Shown here one piece after another: positions 57,690 to 64,000 of a stretch of 64,000 bases of DNA (position 1 is its first letter; every line of letters starts with the position of its first letter). A model generated the notes under the pieces. That model was given only the letters and a program-made list of their open reading frames with translations, was not told the DNA's origin and made no database searches. The stretch comes from an alpha proteobacterium U9-1i (GTDB taxonomy: Bacteria; Pseudomonadota; Alphaproteobacteria; Caulobacterales; Aquidulcibacteraceae). The stretch is taken from positions 1 to 64,000 of the forward strand of contig BBSY01000003.1 of the NCBI GenBank assembly GCA_000974665.1, written 5' to 3'. Both the position numbers and the translations under genes were made by a program.

Positions 57690-58478
57690 ATGACCCGCGC
57701 GCGAAACATGCCGCCGCCGATTGAAGAGGCTTGGCCGGCCATCTGCCTGGTGCGTCCGCAGATGGGCGAGAACATCGGCGCGGTGGCGCGGGTGATGCTG
57801 AATTTCGGGCTGACGTCGCTTCGGCTTGTGGCGCCGCGCGACCGCTGGCCCAACCCGAAGGCCGTCGCTGTCGCCGTGGGCGCTGACCGGGTGCTGGAGC
57901 AAGCGCGCGTTGAGTGGAAGCTCGAAGACGCCTTGGCTGACGCCACGCTCGTGGTCGCCGCAACGGCGCGTCCGCGCGGGATGCAAAAACCGGTCTGGGG
58001 CCCTCGCGAGGCGGCCGAGAAGCTGCGCGCCGCGGTAGCTGCGGGCGAGCGGCCGGTGGTGATGTTCGGCCCGGAGGCCCACGGCATGGAAAGCGATGAA
58101 ATCGCCCGCGCCGAAGCGATCCTGACGCTGCCCGTCAACCCGGGGTTCGCCTCGCTCAACCTGGCAAACGCAGTCGCGGTGTTCGCGTTTGCTTGCGCAG
58201 AGGCGCGTCAACAGGGTGCGACGCCGTCATGGTTCGGCGAATTCGATCCGCCGGCATCGCATGAAGAATTGGAGAACTTGTTCCAGCACTTGGAGCAAGA
58301 GCTTGAGCGGGGACGCTTTTTCCATCCGCTCGACAAGGCGCCATTGATGAAGCGCAACCTGCGTGCGCCGTTCTTGCGCGCGCGTTTGTCAGGCCAGGAA
58401 GCGCAGACGCTGCGCGGCGTCATCAAAGCGCTGACGATTGGCCGCGGCGGCCGCAAAATCGCCGACAGCGGTGATTGA
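57690..58478 (+). CDS. SPOUT-class RNA 2'-O-methyltransferase (TrmJ-like)
   Basis: A 262-residue AdoMet-dependent methyltransferase of the SPOUT knot fold. Hallmarks are [40 protein letters not shown], the trefoil-knot stretch [20 protein letters not shown] and [20 protein letters not shown]. TrmJ in E. coli methylates position 32 of tRNAs; this likely homologue may do the same. The start is uncertain (57690 or ATG at 57708). Confidence 0.88.
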   Translation: MTRARNMPPPIEEAWPAICLVRPQMGENIGAVARVMLNFGLTSLRLVAPRDRWPNPKAVAVAVGADRVLEQARVEWKLEDALADATLVVAATARPRGMQKPVWGPREAAEKLRAAVAAGERPVVMFGPEAHGMESDEIARAEAILTLPVNPGFASLNLANAVAVFAFACAEARQQGATPSWFGEFDPPASHEELENLFQHLEQELERGRFFHPLDKAPLMKRNLRAPFLRARLSGQEAQTLRGVIKALTIGRGGRKIADSGD

Positions 58479-58531
58479 GAGTTCACCTTACGCGCGAGAT
58501 TGGTTATCCACATCCCCGCGTGGGAGTGCGC

Positions 58532-59059
58532 ATGAGCTGGGTAAGCCGTGTTCTGAAGCCGTCCGCGCGGCCGAGCCAAGCGCTCGTGCCGTGGAGCGGC
58601 GAACGCGTGCCTGATGTCGAGCGCTTTTGGGCTGAGAGTTGGGTCGACTTGCTTCAGAGGCAAAGTCGGCTGGCCAAGAAGCACAAGATTACCTCCGCGC
58701 CGTGGACCGTGAACCAGCAGCAAGGGCTGATCGAGTTCGAGCGCAAGGACGGTGCGATCGTGACGGCGCCGGTGCAAATCATTGGCGCTTGGAACCCTCG
58801 CAATTCGCTCTTCACCTGGGGCTGGGATCACCCGAGCGTGCACACACGGTTGCGCGCCGACGCTGAACGCACGCGCTGGTTTGGCGACAAGCATGACCTG
58901 CCGGAATTGGTCGAGCGCTCGCAACGTATGTCGGAGATGGAGGCGTGGCGGCTGACGGCGGTGGCGATGAAGGTCAACGCCGCTCATGGCGCCTATCGCG
59001 GCCCCACGGACGGTCCGGTCGTGTTCATGACATTGGGCGCGCCGAAGGTGCGCGAGTGA
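58532..59059 (+). CDS. DUF6882-like protein
   Basis: A 175-residue cytoplasmic protein. A central strand pattern RFWAESWVDLLQRQSRLAKK, then NQQQGLIEFERKDGAIVTAP and VQIIGAWNPRNSLFTWGWDH, matches the DUF6882 style (a QIxG...S.TWxWxW core). Function unknown. The ATG at 58532 has GGGAG upstream. The stop overlaps the next GTG by 3 bp, indicating coupling to the peptidase lipoprotein. Confidence 0.7.
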   Translation: MSWVSRVLKPSARPSQALVPWSGERVPDVERFWAESWVDLLQRQSRLAKKHKITSAPWTVNQQQGLIEFERKDGAIVTAPVQIIGAWNPRNSLFTWGWDHPSVHTRLRADAERTRWFGDKHDLPELVERSQRMSEMEAWRLTAVAMKVNAAHGAYRGPTDGPVVFMTLGAPKVRE

Positions 59060-60642
59060 GGGTTTGGCGCGCGCTTGGCGCGGCGCTGGCTTTCCTTGCA
59101 GTGTCGGCTTGCAGCGGAGCGGATGCGCCGCTCGACGCCGCAGAGCCCTTGTTGGGCGATTATCTCGATGCTGCCGCTGCGCTCGACACGATTGATTCCG
59201 GCGTGCGCACCGAGTTTGACGGCGCGGGTCGTGCGGAATGGGCCGAGCGCTACAACGCGCGTGAAACCGCGCTGCGCGAGGCGATCGGCGCGATCGATGG
59301 CGGACGGTTATCGTCGCAGGGTGCGCGCCGGCTCGCGACAATGCGATCTGCGCTTACGCTGCGCGCAGCGTCGGCCGAGGCCGATTGCGCCGATGCGCGG
59401 CGCCCGGGTGCAACAGGGGCCCAATTGCGGGCTGCGCTCTACGCTTGCTTTAGCAGCGTTGGCGGCGCGTTACAGTTCGAGCGGAAAACGATCTCGCGGC
59501 TCGATGCATTGGGCCTATTGGAAGACATCGATCAACCCGCACGTCGTCGCGCGGTGTTCGAGGCGATGAATCCGCTTTATGTGGCGATCAACGGCGACGG
59601 TGGCGCGACAAGTCCTTACAGGCGCATGGTCGAATCTGAAGCGGCGCAGATGCGCGCCAACATTGGCGCGGCCGAGGCGTCGCTTGGATTGAGGGCGGGC
59701 GAGGGCCAGCGATGGCTGGAGCGCGCGCTGACAGCGTGGCGCGAGACGCTTCCCTATGAAAGCGCCGAGCCTTGGGATTTTCGCGCCGCGTTTGGCGGCG
59801 CCGAGCGTGCGGTCGCGCCGTGCGCGTCACGTGAGCGGTTGCTTGAGGCCAATGCCCAATTCTATCGCGACCTCGGCGTCGATCTCGAAGCGCTAGGCGT
59901 GATCGTCGATGTTGAGGGCGATGAGCCGGTGGCATACGCGGATTTCGCGCGGATTGGGCGCCTTGTTAGCGGCACGTGGCGGCCGGCGATTCCGCGCCTC
60001 ACCATGGTGATCGGCGAAGCGGGCGGCTTGGGCGCGGCGGCCGAGCTGGTGCATGAAACCGGACACGCGGCTCACTACGCTGCGATCCGCGCGCGACCGT
60101 CGCTGACGTTGCCGGACGATCTCACCATGCCGATTGAGGCGTTTGCGGATGTGACGGCATGGAGCGTCTATGCGCCGGCGTGGCAGCACAAATATCTAGG
60201 TTGCCAAGCGACTGAAGCAGAGAGTCAGCGCACGCGGCTGGCGCCGGTGATGCTCGACATGGCGTGGGGCCTGTTCGAGATGCGGATGGCGGACGATCCA
60301 TCGCGCGATCCGAATGCAGTGTGGAGCGAGATTGCGTACCGCTACTTACGCGTTGTTCCGCATCCCGATGTGAGTTGGTGGGCGGTGCGTGGGCAACTCG
60401 TGGAAGCTCCGGGATACATGGTCAATTACGCGCTCGGTGCGTTCGTGACGGCGGATGTGCGGGCGAAGTTGCGCGCCGAGATTGGCGATTTCGATGCCGG
60501 GAACGGCCGCTGGTATGAGACCATACGCCCGCTTTACGAGCCAGGCGGCGAACAGGCGCCGCGCGATCTGATGCGCCGTTTTTTGGGACGCGACGTCACG
60601 CCCGAGGCCATGTTGGACGAGGTGAGCGGCGTCGCCAATTAG
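59056..60642 (+). CDS. Lipoprotein metallopeptidase of the M3-like (oligoendopeptidase) type
   Basis: A 528-residue lipoprotein: MRVWRALGAALAFLAVSACS with lipobox Cys19. The N-terminal ~250 residues are helical and the catalytic part has zinc motif AAELVHETGHAAHY (HExxH, His333-His337) with a downstream candidate third ligand Glu361 in MPIEAFADVTAWS. The order resembles M3/M2-type oligopeptidases, but similarity outside the motif is low. It probably cleaves peptides in the periplasm. GTG at 59056 overlaps the previous stop. Confidence 0.8.
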   Translation: MRVWRALGAALAFLAVSACSGADAPLDAAEPLLGDYLDAAAALDTIDSGVRTEFDGAGRAEWAERYNARETALREAIGAIDGGRLSSQGARRLATMRSALTLRAASAEADCADARRPGATGAQLRAALYACFSSVGGALQFERKTISRLDALGLLEDIDQPARRRAVFEAMNPLYVAINGDGGATSPYRRMVESEAAQMRANIGAAEASLGLRAGEGQRWLERALTAWRETLPYESAEPWDFRAAFGGAERAVAPCASRERLLEANAQFYRDLGVDLEALGVIVDVEGDEPVAYADFARIGRLVSGTWRPAIPRLTMVIGEAGGLGAAAELVHETGHAAHYAAIRARPSLTLPDDLTMPIEAFADVTAWSVYAPAWQHKYLGCQATEAESQRTRLAPVMLDMAWGLFEMRMADDPSRDPNAVWSEIAYRYLRVVPHPDVSWWAVRGQLVEAPGYMVNYALGAFVTADVRAKLRAEIGDFDAGNGRWYETIRPLYEPGGEQAPRDLMRRFLGRDVTPEAMLDEVSGVAN

Positions 60643-60992
60643 TCGAGCGTGCGGAGATTCCAACCGAGGAAATGATTGATGTCGTGCGCTGCGTCGTTGG
60701 CGCTGGCGCGCACATCCCATTGTGCATCGTCAAGGGCGGCTTCGATTAAAGGCGCGATGTCGCGTTCGAGGTCGCCGCACATGCGCGATAGGTGGCCGAA
60801 GCCAAGGATGGCGTTGGCGCGTACCCGCCAGTCCGCATGCGTTGCAAGTGCTTTGCAGATCGCGAAGGACCAGGTGCAATCGGGTGGTTCAAGCGATACG
60901 ACGATCGGTACGTAAAGCAATTCATCTGGGTCGCCGCGCGCGATTACCGCTTCGACCTTTGCTTCGTCCCAGCCGTCCTTAAACGGACCCAT
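60639..60992 (-). CDS. HEAT-repeat-like protein
   Basis: A 117-residue all-helical protein. Repeating helices with DWRVRANAILGFGHLSRMCG and DAQWDVRASANDAAHDINHF are HEAT/ARM-like units that form protein-binding solenoids. The 4-bp overlap with the convergent peptidase gene is at its 3' end. Its ATG shares TAATG with the stop of a short upstream frame (60992-61153), suggesting linked translation. Function unknown. Confidence 0.75.
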   Translation of the reverse strand: MGPFKDGWDEAKVEAVIARGDPDELLYVPIVVSLEPPDCTWSFAICKALATHADWRVRANAILGFGHLSRMCGDLERDIAPLIEAALDDAQWDVRASANDAAHDINHFLGWNLRTLD

Positions 60993-61153
60993 TAGTTGCT
61001 GCGCCTCACCTCGAACTTGCCGCGAATGGTCGCGCTATTCTTCCGAATGGCGCCGGAATAGACGCCATTGGCGATTACGCCCTCCCGAACTTCGCCGTCC
61101 GGCCAAGTGATCGTCAACCGGTCTTTCAGCGCGTGTGCATCGAGAGAACGAGC
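60992..61153 (-). pseudogene. Short frame coupled to the HEAT gene: small gene or remnant
   Basis: A 53-codon frame between stop codons ends in the TAATG overlap with the HEAT gene. The readable part looks like a beta hairpin protein tail: DRLTITWPDGEVREGVIANG, VYSGAIRKNSATIRGKFEVR. No ATG or good ribosome-binding site is present; a TTG at 61117 is the only candidate. It may be the 3' end of a decayed gene whose rest was lost next to the glyoxalase-type gene. Confidence 0.4.
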
Positions 61154-61191
61154 CTACCAGGGCGTCTGGACGCGTGGCCTCTGAGTTGCCT

Positions 61192-61578
61192 TTAGCCTTG
61201 GACGAGGCGCACGAGGTTGCCGCATGTGTCGTCGAAATCAGCGTAGTAGGTCGGTCCCATCGGCGCCGGCGGCGCCTTGAACACCACGCCTTTGGCGACC
61301 ATTCTTTCGTACTCGCGACGGATATCGTCAGTGTGAAGCTGGGTGATGGGGACATTGCCGACATATAGGTTGTGCTGAAGCGTCACCGTTTCTTTCACGG
61401 TGATGGGTTCCAGCAGCAGCTCCACGCCGTTGGGATCATCTGGCGCAACTAAGGTCAGCCAGTTCGCACCGCCAAGCGGAATGTCGTGTTTGACCTTGAA
61501 GCCAAGCTTCTCGGTGTAGAAGGCGCGCGCACGGTCTTGGTTGGACACCATGATTGAGGTCAGTTTGACTCTGATCAT
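61192..61578 (-). CDS. VOC-family (glyoxalase/bleomycin-resistance fold) protein
   Basis: A 128-residue paired beta-alpha-beta-beta-beta protein. Opening [20 protein letters not shown], then [20 protein letters not shown], and [17 protein letters not shown] at the end are typical of the VOC superfamily; the usual metal Glu of the last strand is replaced by Asn-Leu. The substrate is unknown. It overlaps rimO by 4 bp. Confidence 0.88.
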   Translation of the reverse strand: MIRVKLTSIMVSNQDRARAFYTEKLGFKVKHDIPLGGANWLTLVAPDDPNGVELLLEPITVKETVTLQHNLYVGNVPITQLHTDDIRREYERMVAKGVVFKAPPAPMGPTYYADFDDTCGNLVRLVQG

Positions 61579-62912
61579 GCTCGCACTCCGACAAGTTCGT
61601 GGCCTTCCGCGCCCAGGATTTCGAGCTGCGTGATCGTGCCCTCGGCGATTTCGTCGTCGCTATCGACGTAGACGACGCCGTCGATCTCGGGCGCGTCGGC
61701 TTTGGTGCGGAAGGCGTAGGCTTCGGCGTCCTCGTCCCAGCCGTCGCAAATGGCGTCGACGGTTTTGCCGATCATGGCTTGGCCGCGCGCGTGGGCGAGT
61801 TCGGTTTGCACGTCCATGAAGCGATTGTAGCGCTCGTCGACGTCATCTTGATCGACATGGCCGGGCAGATCGCGTGACGGCGCGCCCTCGACGTTTTCGT
61901 ATTTGAACACGCCGGCGCGATCGATTTCGGCTTCCTCGATGAAATCGAGCAGCGTTTCGAAATCGTCTTCGGTCTCACCGGGGAAGCCGACGATGAAGCT
62001 CGAACGGATGGTGAGGTCCGGGCAGATTGAGCGCCACTTCTTGATGCGGTCGAGGACTTTGTCCTGGTTCGCGGGGCGGCGCATGGCTTTCAGCACGTTC
62101 GGTGAGGCGTGCTGGAACGGAATGTCCAGGTACGGCAGCACTTTGCCTTCGGCCATCAGGCCGACGACTTCGTCGACGTGCGGGTACGGATAGACATAGT
62201 GGAGGCGGACCCAGGCGCCGAGATCGCCGAGCTCTTTGCAGAGATCGTAGAATTTGGCGCGGACCATGCGGTCCTTCCATTTGCTCTCGGCGTATTTGAC
62301 GTCGACGCCGTAGGCCGACGTGTCTTGGCTGATGACGAGCAGTTCTTTCACGCCGGCCTTCACCAGCGACTCTGCTTCTTTCAGGACGGCGTTGGCGGGG
62401 CGGGAGACGAGGTCGCCGCGGATCGACGGAATGATGCAGAAGGTGCAGCGATTGTTGCAGCCTTCGGAAATTTTCAAATAAGCATAGTGGCGCGGCGTGA
62501 GGCGGAAGCCGCCCTCGGGCACGAGATCGATTTTGGGATCGTGCATCTGCGGCAGGTGCGTGTGCACGGCGCCGACGACGGCTTCGTATTGGTGCGGGCC
62601 GGTGATCTCAAGCACTTTGGGGTGCGCTTCGCGGATCAGGCTTTCTTCTTTGCCCAAGCAGCCCGTGACAATGACTTTGCCGTTTTCGGCGATGGCTTCG
62701 CCGATGGCGTCGAGGCTCTCGGCCTTGGCGCTATCGAGGAAGCCGCACGTGTTCACGACGACGAGGTCGGCGCCTTCATAAGAGCCGCTGAGCTGATACC
62801 CTTCGGACCGCAGGCGCGTGATGATGCGCTCGCTGTCGACGAGGGCCTTGGGGCAGCCGAGGCTGACGACCCCGATCGTGGGGGCCTTCTTGGTGGCGGT
62901 TTGATCGGCCAA
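61575..62912 (-). CDS. rimO: Ribosomal protein S12 methylthiotransferase
   Basis: A 445-residue radical-SAM enzyme that methylthiolates Asp89 of ribosomal protein S12. It has three N-terminal cluster Cys ([12 protein letters not shown] Cys20, NTCGFL Cys56, TGCLGKEE Cys85), the radical SAM site [20 protein letters not shown] (Cys152, 156, 159) and a C-terminal TRAM domain with [20 protein letters not shown]. The TTG at 62912 with AAGGA six bases upstream starts the family-like [14 protein letters not shown], better than the upstream open frame. rimO and the VOC gene overlap and form an operon. Confidence 0.95.
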   Translation of the reverse strand: MADQTATKKAPTIGVVSLGCPKALVDSERIITRLRSEGYQLSGSYEGADLVVVNTCGFLDSAKAESLDAIGEAIAENGKVIVTGCLGKEESLIREAHPKVLEITGPHQYEAVVGAVHTHLPQMHDPKIDLVPEGGFRLTPRHYAYLKISEGCNNRCTFCIIPSIRGDLVSRPANAVLKEAESLVKAGVKELLVISQDTSAYGVDVKYAESKWKDRMVRAKFYDLCKELGDLGAWVRLHYVYPYPHVDEVVGLMAEGKVLPYLDIPFQHASPNVLKAMRRPANQDKVLDRIKKWRSICPDLTIRSSFIVGFPGETEDDFETLLDFIEEAEIDRAGVFKYENVEGAPSRDLPGHVDQDDVDERYNRFMDVQTELAHARGQAMIGKTVDAICDGWDEDAEAYAFRTKADAPEIDGVVYVDSDDEIAEGTITQLEILGAEGHELVGVRA

Positions 62913-62992
62913 TGCCGGTCCTTCTGTGGAAAAGCTGGGCGGCTTTAGCGCAAACGCTGCCTCCGCCCAATACGGCGTCTCTGCTTTTCCTT

Positions 62993-63007
62993 TGCGAATG
63001 ACTTGCA
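62993..63007. promoter_or_regulatory. Fur-like box between rimO and bfd
   Basis: TGCGAATGACTTGCA fits a 7-1-7 Fur-type dyad (TGATAAT-N-ATTATCA) at about nine of fourteen positions. It lies 80 bp before bfd in the divergent spacer. Iron regulation of the bfd-bfr pair would be expected. Confidence 0.45.
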
Positions 63008-63086
63008 GTAACCAAAGCGAACCGCTATTTTCTTTGCGGGTGCCTCTCACTTACCCAAAAGACGTTTGCTTTCAGAGAAATGCGAG

Positions 63087-63281
63087 ATGTACGTCTGCAA
63101 TTGTAACGGCGTGACTCGGCGCGAGGTGGATGAAGCCATCGGCGCCGGCGCACAGGCGCCGGAGCAGGTCCTGGCCCATCATGGCTGCGAACCCTGCTGC
63201 GGACGGTGCCTGGTCGAGATCGCCGAAGGCATTGCGTGCGGCGGGATGGCCCTGGTTGGGAGCCTCGTCGCGGCGGAGTAG
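63087..63281 (+). CDS. bfd: Bacterioferritin-associated ferredoxin
   Basis: A 64-residue [2Fe-2S] protein that reduces bacterioferritin heme to release stored iron. Cluster Cys are in MYVCNCNGVTRREV (Cys4, Cys6) and CEPCCGRCLVEIAE (Cys38, Cys41). The ATG at 63087 makes the first residues MYVCNC, typical of Bfd. Bfr follows after 5 bp. Confidence 0.94.
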   Translation: MYVCNCNGVTRREVDEAIGAGAQAPEQVLAHHGCEPCCGRCLVEIAEGIACGGMALVGSLVAAE

Positions 63282-63286
63282 GCGCG

Positions 63287-63766
63287 ATGAAGGGCGATCC
63301 CGACATTATCAAGAAGCTCAACGCCATTCTGACGAACGAGCTGACCTCGATTAACCAGTACTTCCTGCATGCGCGGATGTACGAGAGCGACGGCTATGGC
63401 AAGCTCGGCAAGAAGACGTACGAAGAATCCATCGAGGAAATGAAGCACGCAGACCGCATCATTAAGCGGATCCTGCTGATCGAGGGGCTGCCGAACCTAC
63501 AAGACCTTGGCAAGCTGCAAATCGGCGAGAGCGTGCCTGAGCGTCTGCAAGCCGACCTCAACGCTGAGAGGAAGGGCCACGCCGCCATCAAGGAAGGCGT
63601 AACGCTCGCCGAGGACAAAAAAGATTACGTCACGCGCGATATGCTGACAGAGCTCCTGGATGACACCGAAGAGCACATCGATTTCCTCGAAACCCAACTC
63701 CAGAATCTGGACCAGATGGGGCTGCAAAACTATTTGCAGAGCCAATACGAGCTTGAAGGTGCGTAG
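63287..63766 (+). CDS. bfr: Bacterioferritin
   Basis: A 159-residue heme-containing iron-storage subunit. Alignment in memory with E. coli Bfr keeps Glu18, Glu51, His54, Glu94 and His130 of the ferroxidase site and heme Met52, but the sequence near 127 reads DDTEEH, where position 127 (a bridging Glu in E. coli) is Thr. This may reduce ferroxidase activity or shift the ligand to Glu128. MKGD, RILLIEGLPNLQDLGKLQIG and MGLQNYLQSQ are family hallmarks. Confidence 0.95.
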   Translation: MKGDPDIIKKLNAILTNELTSINQYFLHARMYESDGYGKLGKKTYEESIEEMKHADRIIKRILLIEGLPNLQDLGKLQIGESVPERLQADLNAERKGHAAIKEGVTLAEDKKDYVTRDMLTELLDDTEEHIDFLETQLQNLDQMGLQNYLQSQYELEGA

Positions 63767-63772
63767 TGCGCG

Positions 63773-63970
63773 TTAGCGGCCGATCGCACGGCTAGGCGCC
63801 TCGACGCGAAAGATTTCGTCGAAGCCGATGGTGTTTTTGACCTGCTCTAGTTCGTCAGCTTGCAGCAGCAGCCAATCGCCCGCGTCCGCGTATGTCTCGA
63901 AAAGCCGCACGTGGCTCGACATGCCCGTCCGTGTATCGCGGTCTCCGACCCAATAGCCGACGTGCTTCAT
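63773..63970 (-). CDS. Small hypothetical protein
   Basis: A 65-residue frame: MKHVGYWVGDRDTRTGMSSH, then VRLFETYADAGDWLLLQADE and a tail with KNTIGFDEIFRVEAP. Balanced composition, aromatic-rich, plausibly real. It is convergent with bfr, 6 bp apart. No family is known to me. Confidence 0.55.
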   Translation of the reverse strand: MKHVGYWVGDRDTRTGMSSHVRLFETYADAGDWLLLQADELEQVKNTIGFDEIFRVEAPSRAIGR

Positions 63971-64000
63971 GGCGACAGGGCTGAGGCAGAGCCAAGCCGA

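Noticed and set aside
1-64000. CRISPR arrays
   Set aside because: The repeats are dispersed palindromes without regular repeat-spacer units.

Overview
The window is high-GC DNA whose gene content points to an alphaproteobacterium, most likely in or near the Caulobacterales/Hyphomonadaceae. This placement is inference. It rests on a biotin-dependent propionyl-CoA carboxylase, a TonB-dependent receptor, a ligase-associated exonuclease/ATP-dependent DNA ligase pair, the beta-helix/diheme-cytochrome pair first defined in Shewanella and Hyphomonas, and a dense set of dispersed palindromic repeats. Genes are tightly packed on both strands, with frequent 4-bp stop/start overlaps and convergent stops. 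I see one tRNA (Leu, anticodon GAG) and no rRNA, CRISPR array, transposase or prophage.

Left part (1-24 kb): a GH5 glycosidase, pccA, small membrane proteins, lipB, an orphan FliN-type protein and a large TonB receptor. A six-gene operon of exported proteins follows (10.07-15.5 kb). Its first three products resemble LpoB, the COG3014 TPR-like protein and YcfL; the last three are not recognised. Next comes a CsoR-type repressor with two operator palindromes, overlapping a His-rich outer-membrane protein and divergent from mgtE. The beta-helix/diheme-cytochrome pair, a DUF883-type pair and a Nudix hydrolase close this part.

Middle (24-45 kb): a 40-residue Lys/Ala histone-like protein with its own terminator, an FAD-linked 2-hydroxyacid dehydrogenase, a Sua5-type tRNA-modification enzyme, and a run of four YceI-domain genes, one fused to cytochrome b561. 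Lipid and acyl-CoA enzymes, a tandem-domain esterase with a degenerate first half, an ATP-dependent DNA ligase with its exonuclease partner, and a YadGH-like ABC exporter follow.

Right part (45-64 kb): several very small hydrophobic proteins, two transcription units of which start with nearly identical CRP-like sites and end in strong terminators. Then come an HDAC-like deacetylase, xseB, csaA, a membrane-anchored TIR-domain protein, ispA and dxs. A visibly lower-GC two-gene module (membrane-anchored ParA-like ATPase plus an unknown partner) is followed by about 780 bp without a convincing gene, containing repeats and a GNRA-capped long hairpin. The window ends with icd, an RNA methyltransferase, an M3-like lipoprotein peptidase, rimO, and bfd-bfr behind a Fur-like site.

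The strongest leads for undescribed biology are the exported-protein operon at 10-15.5 kb, the tiny CRP-site-linked proteins at 45.4-48.5 kb, and the ParA/partner module with its structured flank at 53.4-55.8 kb. Coordinates of starts that differ from the longest open frame were chosen from ribosome-binding sites, signal peptides and family lengths.
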